Shown here in pieces: positions 17,644 through 26,850 of a stretch of 64,000 bases of DNA. A program made the position numbers and the translations under genes. Numbering within the stretch: position 1 is the stretch's first letter; every line of letters starts with the position of its first letter. The notes under the pieces are model-generated. The model saw nothing but the letters and a program-made list of their open reading frames with translations. It had not been told where the DNA came from and did no database searches. This DNA is from JACCXM01 sp046328335 (lineage in GTDB: Bacteria; Chloroflexota; Chloroflexia; Thermomicrobiales; UBA6265), in contig JAXLWU010000028.1 in assembly GCA_046328335.1 (NCBI GenBank), positions 1 to 64,000 of the forward strand. The letters are read 5' to 3'.

Positions 17644-19173
17644 CTACCCCGTCCGTGGCACCAGTCTCCCGATGAAGCGGACCCAGGCGACCTTCCCGAC
17701 GTCGTCGCGGACGAAGTCGGTGAGGGCCGTCAGCCAGAGGAACTCGACCCTGGCGCGATCGCCGGCGACGAAGCGCAGCGGCGACTCGATCGTGGGTTGC
17801 CCAAACAAGATCTCCGCGAGGCCGGGGCCAGAGGCCTCGAGGCGGAGGGCGCCGTCCTCCTCGCGGACCCGGATTGTCTGCGAGCCGTCGGGCAGCGCGT
17901 ACTCGCTGGCGTACTCGGCCCGAAGCGCCCGGTCGACCGGCACGATGGCGGGCGGCGGCTGGCGCAGCCCGAGGAACTGCTCCAGTGCCCAGTCCGTGAC
18001 CTCGAACCCGAGCTGGATGCCGCGCACGGCGTTGGTCAAGAGCGTGACCGCGAAGCCGCGCTCCGGGACGAGGGAGAGGGTCGACATCTGGCCGTTGGTC
18101 CCGCCCGGGTGGGAGAGAACCCGCGTTCCGTCGCGCTGCCACAGCTGCCACGTGACGCCGACCGCGTCGAACGGAACGGGGAGCGCAGGGACCGTGCCGC
18201 CGGGACCGAGCGGGGTCTGCATCCGGCGCAGGCCCTCGGCGCGCAGGATGCGCGTGCCATCCATCGTTCCGTCGCCCAAGAGGAAGAGCGCGTAGCGCAG
18301 TTCGTCGCTCACGCTTGCCACCAAACCGCCGGCCGGGTTCAGCAGGCGGGGCAGGGCCCACGGCTGGAGGACGACGGGCGCTCCGTCCGGGTCATCCGGA
18401 GGCGCGCCGTGGCCGACGGCAAACGCCTCGGTCATGATCTCCTCGGCGGTGAACGACGCCCGCTCGATCCCGAGCGGCTGTAGCACCAGTTCCCTGATCG
18501 CCGCCTCGTAGGTTTGGCCGGTGACCGCCTCGATGACGCGTCCGGCGAGGCAGAGTCCCGCGTTGCTGTAGCTGAAATACTCCCCGAGCGGGGCGGTCTG
18601 CGGCAGATCGGCCATCCCGGCCACGAAGCGGGCGAGGGCGTCGTCGCCATCCCCGGTCTCCACCACGGCGGGTTCGAGCCAGCCGCCGGAGTGGGTTAGC
18701 AGGTGGCGCAAGCGGACGTTTGCCGAGACATCGGGGTCGGCGACGCGGAACTCAGGGAGCCAGGTTCGCACCGGGGCGTCCAGATCGAGCGCGCTCTGCT
18801 CGACCAGACGCATGACCGCCGTGCCGGTGTAGGTCTTGGTCGTCGAGCCAATCTGGAAGAGGGTATCGGCGTCGACCGGAAGCGGATGGTCGAGGTTGGT
18901 GACGCCGAAACCCGCGGCGTGCTCCTGGTTACCAGCGATCACGCCGATGGAGGCACCAGGGATCTTCAGCGCGGCCATTCGCTCGCCGACGAAGGCGTCG
19001 AGCTCGGCGAAGAGCGCGTCCGGGACTCCCGCCATGGGCATCGCCGTTCCCTGGGATGCGGATACGGGACTGGGGCGGCCGGCAATCGGCGCCGCGATGA
19101 CCGCGGCACCGGCCAACGCGGTCTTGTGGAAGGTACGGCGCGAGTAGTGGCGCCGCAGCGCGCGATCGATCAT
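17644..19173 (-). CDS. Tat-exported serine beta-lactamase-fold hydrolase
   Basis: A 509-residue class C beta-lactamase/esterase-family protein. Start ATG 19173 follows GAGAGGAAC. The N-terminus has a canonical twin-arginine motif SRRTFHK (11-17), a hydrophobic core and an AxA-type end near residue 39. Catalytic SxxK is Ser110-Thr-Thr-Lys113, the Tyr-Ser-Asn motif is 202-204 and the third motif is HPGG at 355-358. A C-terminal domain of about 100 residues follows the hydrolase domain. Members hydrolyse peptides, esters or lactams; the substrate cannot be told. It overlaps the upstream DUF1772-like gene by 4 bases. Confidence 0.9.
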   Translation of the reverse strand: MIDRALRRHYSRRTFHKTALAGAAVIAAPIAGRPSPVSASQGTAMPMAGVPDALFAELDAFVGERMAALKIPGASIGVIAGNQEHAAGFGVTNLDHPLPVDADTLFQIGSTTKTYTGTAVMRLVEQSALDLDAPVRTWLPEFRVADPDVSANVRLRHLLTHSGGWLEPAVVETGDGDDALARFVAGMADLPQTAPLGEYFSYSNAGLCLAGRVIEAVTGQTYEAAIRELVLQPLGIERASFTAEEIMTEAFAVGHGAPPDDPDGAPVVLQPWALPRLLNPAGGLVASVSDELRYALFLLGDGTMDGTRILRAEGLRRMQTPLGPGGTVPALPVPFDAVGVTWQLWQRDGTRVLSHPGGTNGQMSTLSLVPERGFAVTLLTNAVRGIQLGFEVTDWALEQFLGLRQPPPAIVPVDRALRAEYASEYALPDGSQTIRVREEDGALRLEASGPGLAEILFGQPTIESPLRFVAGDRARVEFLWLTALTDFVRDDVGKVAWVRFIGRLVPRTG

Positions 19174-19673
19174 TGATCGTTCCTCTCCGGCACGACGCAC
19201 GGTTCGTGGTCCTCCCGATCTCGATCGCGCAGGGTGGCGGCGAGGAGCGCGGTGAAGCCGGCGGCGTGGAGCGCAGCACTGGTGTCGTGGGCGAATTCCC
19301 ACTGGTCGCGTCGCTGCCGCCAGTTAGCGGGCAGATCGTCCGCCTGCCAGGTGTGGCTCTCTCGGTTGACCGGCTCCTTGCAGCGCGCCCAGATCGCCAC
19401 CGTCGCTGCGGTGCAGGCGGCGCCGATCGCGGTCAGCACGGCGGTCATCCGGCGGGTGTGGACGAAGCCCAGCGTGGTTAACGTCGACAGCAGCGCGGCG
19501 GGAAAGGCGATGCTGGCCACCTTGCCCAAATCGCGGCAAGTCTGCAGCGTCGTCAACCACTCGGCGCCGGGCAGCGATCGCTTCGGGCGCATCTCGACCA
19601 GATGCGCCCAGGCCAGAGCCAGGCTAAGCGCGCCCAGTAACAGGGAAATGAACCGCGCGAGCTTTAGGATCAT
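19170..19673 (-). CDS. DUF1772-like four-helix membrane protein
   Basis: A 167-residue protein with four hydrophobic segments (about 6-25, 50-70, 76-97 and 138-155). Between the third and fourth lies the family-like segment CKEPVNRESHTW then WRQRRDQWEFAHDTSAALH. This resembles DUF1772 (anthrone-oxygenase-like) proteins. The stop overlaps the start of the beta-lactamase-fold gene (ATGA), implying coupled translation. Confidence 0.75.
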   Translation of the reverse strand: MILKLARFISLLLGALSLALAWAHLVEMRPKRSLPGAEWLTTLQTCRDLGKVASIAFPAALLSTLTTLGFVHTRRMTAVLTAIGAACTAATVAIWARCKEPVNRESHTWQADDLPANWRQRRDQWEFAHDTSAALHAAGFTALLAATLRDRDREDHEPCVVPERNDQ

Positions 19674-19763
19674 GAACGCCTCCGTTGCGAGCTTGTGGAG
19701 AAGGGAGGTCTTCCGCGTGTCGCCGCAGAGGAAGCCGTCTGGAGCGCACCGAGCGGTGGCCGC

Positions 19764-20099
19764 CTACGACACCGCTGCAATCGGCGTGCCAGCCGATCGT
19801 CCGACGCCCGTTCTCACGCCCGGCGAGCAGACGCCGTCGCCGTAGCGCTGCTTGATGTAGCGGACGAAGCCGGGGTCGCAAACCGCGCAGTTCGCGTCCC
19901 AGGCCCGGCCGAAATAATCGCCCGTTCCGAAGGCGTACTCGATCCACGGCTCCCAGCCGCGCCAGATCTGGTCATCGACGGTGCCACTCTGGTGCAGCAC
20001 GTACAACCGGTCGAAGAAGTTGAGCACGGCATTGGTGTACTGCCGTGCGAACCGTTCCTCGTCCGTGGCGCGGTTGTACTCCTCGGCGGGATAGATCAC
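19764..20099 (-). pseudogene. 5'-truncated gene of unknown function
   Basis: The minus frame reads YNRATDEERFARQYTNAVL, FFDRLYVLHQSGTVDDQIW and GDYFGRAWDANCAVCDPG, which has the look of a genuine soluble helical protein. There is no plausible start: the frame runs back to about 20110, where it abuts the broken beginning of the rightward gene remnant. GTG at 20099 is only the first usable codon. Probably the 3' part of a gene cut by a rearrangement. Confidence 0.5.
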
Positions 20100-20111
20100 C
20101 CGGAAGATCTC

Positions 20112-20564
20112 CGGGGAATCTACAACACCACCAGCGGCGACTTTGGCCCGGGCTATGTAATTCTGCAGGATGGCACCAAGCTGAGCAGCAACCAGGCGAA
20201 TAGCGGAGGGGGGGATTTACAACTCAATCGGCACGGTGAAGATGGCGAATGCCATCGTGGAGTTCAACCGGGCCCGCTCTAACGGTAGAGGTATCAGCAA
20301 CAATCGCGGCATGACGTTGGAGAGCTCCCGCGTGACCGAAAACCAATCCGACGACGGTGGGGGTGGCATCTTCAACAACTTCCCCGGCGGACTGACCCCT
20401 GAAAGCGGGCATCGAAGTGAAGCGGCAATCGTGCATTCAGTCAAGGCGGCGGGATCTACAACCTGGGTAAAGTGACGCTCGATCCACCAACGCTCGATCT
20501 CGGCAACATGGTGGCGTCGAACTATGTCGTGTCGAACCCGTGTGACGACGAGTGCCACGAGTAA
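20112..20564 (+). pseudogene. Beta-helix-repeat protein remnant, frameshifted
   Basis: Three frames have to be joined to read a right-handed beta-helix protein: RGIYNTTSGDFGPGYVILQD to NSGGG, then IYNSIGTVKMANAIVEF with ENQSDDGGGGIFNNF, then GIYNLGKVTLDPPTLDLGN ending at TAA 20562. The recurring GGGIYN/GGGIFN turns are typical of CSLREA/pectate-lyase-like surface proteins. The first shift falls in a seven-G tract (20208-20214); six G would restore the frame. The 5' end is missing at the junction near 20110. Confidence 0.65.
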
Positions 20565-20765
20565 TGGGTGAAGTGTCCATCACGCGCGCGGTCAGTGACA
20601 GGACGTGCCCAGCGCAACGTCACCGACTTGGCCGCGCGCCTGTGCCCCGGTTGACAGTCCCCGTGAGCGGCACGAGAGAGGATGGATCCCGGAGGCGGCG
20701 ACCGCGAGTGCGAGAAGCCGGCTCACTAGCCACGGCATGGACCATCACGGAGAAGGAGCAGGACC

Positions 20766-21083
20766 ATGGATCAGTTCCGATTTCGTTCGCAGCAAATGCC
20801 GGACCGGCTTCCTGCGCACTGGGCGAAGGCGCTTGCCGGGCTCTCCCTGTTCGTGCTCGCCTTGGCCATGCTGGGAGCCTCCCTCTATGAGGGCTGGCAC
20901 CGGGTCGCCTACGTCACCGCGTTCACCACCATGGGGCTGGCCAACCTGGGCTGGGCGGTTGGCAGTCTGCTCCCGGAAGGACCGCTCAGCCGTTTGTTGC
21001 GGGCCGCGGTCTCCGGGCTGGCCGCGGTGATGCTGCTCGCGCTCGGCGCCACCCTCGCCTTCCAGTTCGGATGCGGTGCGTAG
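20766..21083 (+). CDS. Small membrane protein
   Basis: A 105-residue protein starting at ATG 20766 behind GGAGAAGGAGCAGG. Three hydrophobic segments lie at about 20-40, 47-66 and 79-98. The N-terminus MDQFRFRSQQMPDRLPAHW is amphipathic. Family not recognised. Confidence 0.7.
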   Translation: MDQFRFRSQQMPDRLPAHWAKALAGLSLFVLALAMLGASLYEGWHRVAYVTAFTTMGLANLGWAVGSLLPEGPLSRLLRAAVSGLAAVMLLALGATLAFQFGCGA

Positions 21084-21295
21084 TCTGCCGCCGTCAGCGA
21101 TTGCTGGTGATGAGGGCGAAACGACCATCATGGGGCGCGGTCTGAGTCACGCGTGTGTCAGACTGCGCCGCAATGTGATTGCACCCTCGATCATCGGTCG
21201 ATGGAGGGCGCCAGGTTGGGAACAGGGAAGGAATGACGTTCGTGCCGGCAACGAGAGCGAGTTTGACCGTGCCGCGGAGCGGGGGTTTGGCCCGA

Positions 21296-22906
21296 ATGAT
21301 GAGAACCCAGTCGCCGACGACCCATGAAGCCGGGTGTCGTTTCCTCGGGCGACGATCGGCGCTCCGGACTGCGCTCGCCCTCCTTGTCGTCCTGTTGGGC
21401 GCCACTGCCGCACTACCTCCGGCCATGGCGCAGCCCCCCGTGCCCCAGATCGCCTGGTGGCCCTGCCGCGCGCCGTGGCAGCCGGCCTCGGCCCCGGCTC
21501 CCGGCTCCGGTGAGAATCCCGCCGGTCTGGAGTGCGCGACGCTCGATGTGCCGCTGGATTATGCCCAGCCCGCCGGACCGACGATCACGCTCGGGCTCAA
21601 CCGGCTCCGCGCGCGCGATCAGGAGCACCGCATCGGTCCGCTCTTCGTCAATCCGGGTGGACCCGGCGGCAGCAGTGTCGAGATCGTCGCGGCCGCCGCG
21701 ATTGGGCTGCCCCTCTTTTCCGACGAACTGCGCGATCGTTTCGACCTCGTCGGACTCGATCCGCGTGGTGTCGGCGTCAGCAGCCCGGTGCAGTGCGACC
21801 CGGATCTATACAACCAGCCGGTCAGCCGCTTTCCCGAGACGGAGGAGGAGTTCGCCGCCCTCGTCGCGTACAACACGGCGCTCGGGCAGAGTTGCCTGAC
21901 CCTGACCGGGCCATTGCTCGCCCATATCGATACCGGCAGCGCGGCGCGCGATCTCGAGCAGGCGCGGCTCGCGCTCGGTGACGAGCCGCTCAACTATCTC
22001 GGCTTCTCCTACGGTTCGTCGCTCGGCGCGCAGTACGCGGCGCTCTATCCGGGCAACATCCGGACCATGGCGCTCGATGGCATCCTGCCGCGTGAGATCG
22101 CCGAAATCCCGATGGTCACCGGCGAAGCGTCAGGGTATGAAGCCGCGTTCGACCGCTTCGTCGCCTGGTGCGCCGCGGACACGGCGTGCGTGTTGCATGG
22201 CAAGGATGCCGGGGCGATCTTCGACCGGCTGGTAGCCAGCGCCGATGAAACACTGCTCCCCGCTCCCGCCTGTGCGAACGGCGCCGCGCCGCGCCCGTGC
22301 CGGCCGACGGTGCGAGGGGAGGACATGCGCATCGCCGCCCAGGAGATGCTCCTCTTCTCGACGCCGTTCCCCGATCTGGGGATCGCCGGTTGGAACACGC
22401 TGGCCCAGGCGATCGCCGATGCGGAGGCGGGCGACGCGAGCGCGTTTTCACCGCAACTCGCCACCTCCCCGAGCGATCCTCTCTTCGCCAGCGGTCCCGC
22501 CATTGCCTGTCTCGATTACCCGGCGGAGAGCCACGATTTCGCCGACCTGCGCGCGCGGGAGATTCTGGGGGAGGCGATCGCGCCGCGGCTGCATGGCGCC
22601 AGCCAGACCTGGACGATCCTCACCGGATGCATTGGCTGGCCGGAACCGGGGGTATCCGCTCCCGGGCCGGATATCGTGCATGGCGCACCGCCGATCCTGC
22701 TCGTCAATTCGACCGGCGATCCCAGCACCGTCTATCCCTGGGCGGTCGCGGTGCAGGCGCGGATCGAAGGCAGCGTGCTGGTGACCCGCATCGGCGAGGG
22801 TCACACCTCCTACAGCCTGCCCGGCACCAATCCGGCCCGCGACGCCATCGACACCTATTTGCTCACCGGCGAAACCCCACCCCCAAACACGGTCTACGGC
22901 GGCTGA
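21296..22906 (+). CDS. Secreted alpha/beta hydrolase, TAP/SlpD-like peptidase
   Basis: A protein of about 536 residues (start chosen at ATG 21296; 21233 is an alternative). An RR-containing signal (GRRSALRTALALLVVLLGA, ending AMA) precedes an alpha/beta hydrolase with PLFVNPGGPGGSS (oxyanion region), DLVGLDPRGVG, the nucleophile elbow GFSYGSSLG, Asp in VNSTGDPST and His in GEGHTSYS. The C-terminal TAP-like domain matches Streptomyces tripeptidyl aminopeptidases. Predicted to release short peptides outside the cell. Confidence 0.92.
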   Translation: MMRTQSPTTHEAGCRFLGRRSALRTALALLVVLLGATAALPPAMAQPPVPQIAWWPCRAPWQPASAPAPGSGENPAGLECATLDVPLDYAQPAGPTITLGLNRLRARDQEHRIGPLFVNPGGPGGSSVEIVAAAAIGLPLFSDELRDRFDLVGLDPRGVGVSSPVQCDPDLYNQPVSRFPETEEEFAALVAYNTALGQSCLTLTGPLLAHIDTGSAARDLEQARLALGDEPLNYLGFSYGSSLGAQYAALYPGNIRTMALDGILPREIAEIPMVTGEASGYEAAFDRFVAWCAADTACVLHGKDAGAIFDRLVASADETLLPAPACANGAAPRPCRPTVRGEDMRIAAQEMLLFSTPFPDLGIAGWNTLAQAIADAEAGDASAFSPQLATSPSDPLFASGPAIACLDYPAESHDFADLRAREILGEAIAPRLHGASQTWTILTGCIGWPEPGVSAPGPDIVHGAPPILLVNSTGDPSTVYPWAVAVQARIEGSVLVTRIGEGHTSYSLPGTNPARDAIDTYLLTGETPPPNTVYGG

Positions 22907-23100
22907 AAACACCGGAGCAAAGTGAGATTGAGGGACTTATCGTGCTGTTCCTCTTTTCATCTTTGCGGTTCTATGAGAGAGTAAATTCGGACATAAAGAC
23001 TCGAAATTAACTCGACTTCGTGGCGCATCACGACCGAACAGTGTGGGTTCGGTCGTTGACCGTGGTCTTGTACGTTCGGACGGCACGAGGAAGGGGCTCC

Positions 23101-24894
23101 ATGGTGGCCGGGAGCAAGCAGCCTAAGTGCACCATTGCCGCAATGCTAATGACACTTGCCCTCGCGTTTCTCCCGTTGCTCGTCTCGGCGCAAGAATCGA
23201 CCCCTTCGCCGCAAGGGTATAAGGAATCCGACAACTCATTTCGATATGCTGGCCAGTACTCCGATACTGCGCTTGCTATTGACACGTTCTGGTCAGGAGT
23301 TTTTTCAAGAACAAATCATGCATATGCTACTCCGGGCCTAATGTCGCTGGACCGAACCATGGATACGGGATGCGGCATACATGGCCCTCAAGACGACGCG
23401 TTTTACTGCCCAGCGGATTGGACCATTTATTTGAGCCCTGAGTTTCTCAGTGAACAGTATTCAAAGTACGGGGATTACGCGCCAATAACTGTACTCGCAC
23501 ATGAATGGGGACATCATGTGCAGACTTTGCTGCATGCTCGCAATCCAGGAACCACCCAATTTGAACTCCAAGCTGACTGTCTTGCTGGTGCCTTTACACA
23601 AGAGGCAGAGAGCCTTGGGTTGCTCGAACACGGCGACTTGGCTGAAGCAATCAGTATTTCAGAAGATTCCGGAGCCTCCCTCGCACTACCCGTCGATCCT
23701 GGCAGTGACCATGGCACTGATCAAGATCGCCGACGTGCTGTCCTGCGTGGGTATCTCGATGGAGTGGCTGGATGTGGGTTACCGCTATCAGAACTGACAG
23801 AGACTACGACCTCGGTTCCTTCCTCTCCATCTCGCGCTGCCACCCGTTCGCCGTCAACCATGCCCACGCCACAAACCATCCCTACCAGCACGATAACGCC
23901 GACTCCCATCCCGTCCCAAGTGGTATTCGGGGGAGGATTGCCACAGTTACCGTCTACGCTCCCACTTGATCATGCCTCGTGCTTCAGGATTGAGGCCGAC
24001 GAACCGATCACCTTCGACCAACTCCTCAGCCGGTTTGGTGGATCGGCAGATGCCCAACAACGCCTCCTTGCATGGGGTTGGCAGGCATTCACCCGTCGCA
24101 CCTATGCGTGCGATGGCCCGCCACCGGGAGAGGCTGGCTGGATTGAAGTCAACGTTCATATGTTCGGTAGTCCGGATGCAGCACAACACGCGGTCGACTA
24201 CTTTGCGGCAATCCGTGCGGAAGGATCGAGTCTGACATCCGGCGCGCCACCTCCTCTTGGCGACTATGCCGTTTCGCTAGCGGGACCGGCCTCGAATGGC
24301 AACGAGTTCACGGTCTATGCGAGCCAGGGACCATTGATGATCCGCGTGACTGGTGTCGCGCCGAACGGTATTCCTTTCCAAGATGTCCTTGCCGTCTCAA
24401 GTGCCGTTCTTGCAGCAACTGACGGGAATGGTCCCCTCGCTCCAGTTGCTCCCGCCCCAGAACCAGTGCCGTCGGCCGCCGCATTCTTGCCGAATGCCCC
24501 GGCTGTGACGCATTCGGCATGTTTCTCCGTTCTGGCACGAGGAACGTACTCCTCCGGTGAAGTGGTCGAAGCGGTGATGGCTGTTGGGATGAGCGGCAGC
24601 CAATTTTCCAGATTGGGCTGGATCGATGGCGCCTACGTCGTCTTCACCTGCGCCAGTCCGCCTGCTGGGCGAGCAAGTCAAATTGACATTGTCATCCACC
24701 AGTTTCGTGATGCTGGGGCCGCATTTGATGCTTTGCCGTTCCTTGCCGCTACCTATAGACCTGGACAAAATGAAGAACGCACCTGCCAGGTCGGAGGTAC
24801 TCTGGTGGTCTGTGTCACCGGACGCTCGATCTCTGGTTCCCCGTTGTCAGATGTCGCATTTGTGCTGCAACAGGTGCTGTCGAGTGTCGGATGA
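23101..24894 (+). CDS. Secreted neutral zinc metallopeptidase with duplicated C-terminal domain
   Basis: A 597-residue protein starting at ATG 23101 behind AGGAAGGGG. Residues 1-31 are a signal peptide. The peptidase domain (about 40-230) has the zinc motif HEWGHH (134-139) and ELQADC with the third ligand Glu near 155, like YpfJ/putative neutral zinc metallopeptidases. A Thr/Ser/Pro linker leads to two related domains of about 130 residues (each starting with a ...ASCF/HSACF segment and a following CxxPP), probably substrate-binding. Codon use is visibly less GC-rich than its neighbours, suggesting transfer. A shorter paralogue is at 30903-31637. Confidence 0.88.
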   Translation: MVAGSKQPKCTIAAMLMTLALAFLPLLVSAQESTPSPQGYKESDNSFRYAGQYSDTALAIDTFWSGVFSRTNHAYATPGLMSLDRTMDTGCGIHGPQDDAFYCPADWTIYLSPEFLSEQYSKYGDYAPITVLAHEWGHHVQTLLHARNPGTTQFELQADCLAGAFTQEAESLGLLEHGDLAEAISISEDSGASLALPVDPGSDHGTDQDRRRAVLRGYLDGVAGCGLPLSELTETTTSVPSSPSRAATRSPSTMPTPQTIPTSTITPTPIPSQVVFGGGLPQLPSTLPLDHASCFRIEADEPITFDQLLSRFGGSADAQQRLLAWGWQAFTRRTYACDGPPPGEAGWIEVNVHMFGSPDAAQHAVDYFAAIRAEGSSLTSGAPPPLGDYAVSLAGPASNGNEFTVYASQGPLMIRVTGVAPNGIPFQDVLAVSSAVLAATDGNGPLAPVAPAPEPVPSAAAFLPNAPAVTHSACFSVLARGTYSSGEVVEAVMAVGMSGSQFSRLGWIDGAYVVFTCASPPAGRASQIDIVIHQFRDAGAAFDALPFLAATYRPGQNEERTCQVGGTLVVCVTGRSISGSPLSDVAFVLQQVLSSVG

Positions 24895-25007
24895 ATTCGA
24901 GTCGGTCGAATCAGGGAATGAGTGAAACTTCGGATCTTGAGGTGTCGCTTGCTGCAGAAAATGATCTTGTCGCTGACCCTTGATCTGGTGGTCTTCGCCA
25001 ACGGCAC

Positions 25008-25259
25008 CTACGCCGCCGGTTCCAGGGCGGCGCGATTGTCCTCGAACGAACCGGAGACGACGCGGTGATCGGCAACCCGGCGGGAACGCACCGCGAGCGC
25101 CTCTCGCGCCAACGGGTCGTCACTGGCGAAATCGCGCCGCAAGGCGATTGCGTCCAGTTCGTGGTTGAGGGTGGCGAATCCATCCCGGCTGTCATCGCCG
25201 GAGCGAAGGGCGAGCAGCGCGAGCGCGACCAGAGCGATAACTAGAACGAGCAGTGCCAT
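25008..25259 (-). CDS. Small single-helix membrane protein
   Basis: An 83-residue protein from ATG 25259, with AGGGAGA upstream. The first 18 residues are a hydrophobic helix (MALLVLVIALVALALLAL), followed by a charged Asp/Arg-rich tail. No family recognised; it may be a membrane-anchored accessory peptide. Confidence 0.55.
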   Translation of the reverse strand: MALLVLVIALVALALLALRSGDDSRDGFATLNHELDAIALRRDFASDDPLAREALAVRSRRVADHRVVSGSFEDNRAALEPAA

Positions 25260-25598
25260 TGTGGTCTCCCTTGGCTCCGGGGAACGAACTGGTTCCGTGG
25301 TTCCACAAGCCGTTGCCGCGTCGACCGCGAGCCCGCCGCTCTGGCGCGGATGCAATCAGCATGAATCGCGCGTGATCGAAGGAAGGAGAGAGGCTGATCG
25401 CCGCGGTGCAGGCGCTGATTCGCTCCCTGATGATCCTGGTGATCCTGGTGATCGTCCCGACGCGACTGTTCGATGTCGCGCCCAGTTCGCGCTTGCCCCC
25501 AGCGCGGCGATCCCCACGGTATAGATGACAGGACCGCTCCTTCCGGGGATCACGGTGCGTTGCTGTTTCCGGAGCAGGACCTGGCCAACCGGTCAGCC

Positions 25599-25871
25599 AT
25601 GCGTCAGATCTCTGTCGAGCGCGTCACCCTGGCGGCTGGATCGCGTGTTGCCGTGGACGGCGACGCCGAAACTGAATCGCTCCTGGTCGAGACCGGGAGC
25701 GTGGCAATCGTCACCGAGGTGGGAGCGGAACTCCTTGCCGCGGGCGAAACGCGCCGCCTGGCGCCAGGGGCGACGATCACGGCCGGGGACGACGGCGCGG
25801 TGGTGATCCTGGCGGCGGTGAAACCCACTATGAAATCGAGCACGGCGCGAGGCGCCGTGGCAGGCGTCTGA
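25599..25871 (+). CDS. Small cupin-like protein
   Basis: About 90 residues from ATG 25599. The pattern VTLAAGSRVAVDGDAE, LLVETGSVAIVTE and ETRRLAPGATITAGD resembles one cupin barrel's strands. Upstream in-frame sequence (ALLFPEQDLANRSA) also looks coding-like, so the true start may be earlier or the gene may be 5'-truncated. No metal-ligand histidines are visible, so no enzymatic role is proposed. Confidence 0.5.
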   Translation: MRQISVERVTLAAGSRVAVDGDAETESLLVETGSVAIVTEVGAELLAAGETRRLAPGATITAGDDGAVVILAAVKPTMKSSTARGAVAGV

Positions 25872-26127
25872 TCGTCATCGAGACCTGACGCATAGGGAGC
25901 ACCGGAGCGACCACAAGCGACACGCGAGCGATCCCTTACGGCCAGATTCCCGCGGCAGGTTCGCGCCTCGCTGGGGTCACAGAGGCAGTTGCAGCGAATG
26001 GCTCTCGTTCTCCCGAGATCGCCATTGGACATAATCCAAGATTGACCCTACACTCCCATCTGACAAAACAAGTCAGTTCTCGGGGTGTCGCGGTGGGGCG
26101 ACATGCCGCGATTGGAAAGGATCGTGA

Positions 26128-26805
26128 GTGGATACCGCCGGATTCGATCGTCTTGCCCGTGCGCTGGCCGCTCCCGCTAGTCGGCGGGCCGCGGTTACCG
26201 CCGTCCTTGCTGCGGCGGCCGGTGGCGCTTCGCTCGCCGCGTTCGCCCCGGTGGCGCAGGCAGGGAAAGGGACGTGCGGGCCAAAGCGGGTGCGCTGCGG
26301 CGGCCGCTGCCTCAAGAAGAAGAACAGACCGTGCTGCCCGGATGGCAATTGCAGTATCACCACCGACTGCTTCCGCACGAACTGCGCGCCCACGGGCGCC
26401 TTCAGGACGATCAAGATGACGATCGAGAATCGCTCCGGGCGCGATATCGATCTCGAACTCTGGCACAAGGATTTGCTGAGTGGGTGTCACCGGGACCGCA
26501 AGGTGAACCTCGCCAACAATAGTTCGACGGAATACCAGTCGGGCGCGATCAATGCTCTCGCCTGGATCGATGAGCGCTATGGCGCCGAAGCCGACAACCC
26601 CCCGATCGGGACCCCGTTCGCGGTCTTCGTGCAAGATGGATCGATGAGCGAGAGCGGGTGCTATCGCGTCGGGTCGATCCTCTCCTCGAAGGCGCTTGCC
26701 GAAGGGGAGAGTGCGCAGCAGGGGACCGTGCCGTACACGTTCAAGATCACCCGTCAGAACGACACGGACGAGTTCAAGGTCTTCAAACTCACTATCACCA
26801 AGTAG
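26128..26805 (+). CDS. Exported family protein with C-terminal beta domain
   Basis: A 225-residue protein from GTG 26128. The shared module reads V-D-T-A-G-F-D-R-L-A-R-A-L, then SRR (18-20) and an Ala-rich hydrophobic stretch ending AQA. A short Cys-rich collar (CGPKRVRCGGRC, CCPDGNC) follows. Residues about 95-225 form a different domain (IKMTIENRSGRDIDLELW, SSTEYQSGAINALAWI, PYTFKITRQND) that looks like a small beta-sandwich. A shared terminator follows at 26811. Confidence 0.82.
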   Translation: MDTAGFDRLARALAAPASRRAAVTAVLAAAAGGASLAAFAPVAQAGKGTCGPKRVRCGGRCLKKKNRPCCPDGNCSITTDCFRTNCAPTGAFRTIKMTIENRSGRDIDLELWHKDLLSGCHRDRKVNLANNSSTEYQSGAINALAWIDERYGAEADNPPIGTPFAVFVQDGSMSESGCYRVGSILSSKALAEGESAQQGTVPYTFKITRQNDTDEFKVFKLTITK

Positions 26806-26810
26806 ACGCG

Positions 26811-26839
26811 GCGCGGCGGTGGTTGGGGCACCGCCGCGC
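26811..26839. terminator. Bidirectional terminator
   Basis: Perfect 11-base stem (GCGCGGCGGTG / CACCGCCGCGC) with a 7-base loop between two convergent genes ending at 26805 and 26851. Confidence 0.8.
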
Positions 26840-26850
26840 AGTCTCGCTGC

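Noticed and set aside
17068..18483. Long plus-strand open frame over the flavoprotein and beta-lactamase-fold genes
   Set aside because: Spans two well-supported minus-strand genes and has the low-complexity composition of an antisense shadow.
20208..20214. Seven-G tract as an active phase-variation switch
   Set aside because: The gene lacks its 5' end and has further frame changes downstream, so switching could not restore a protein.
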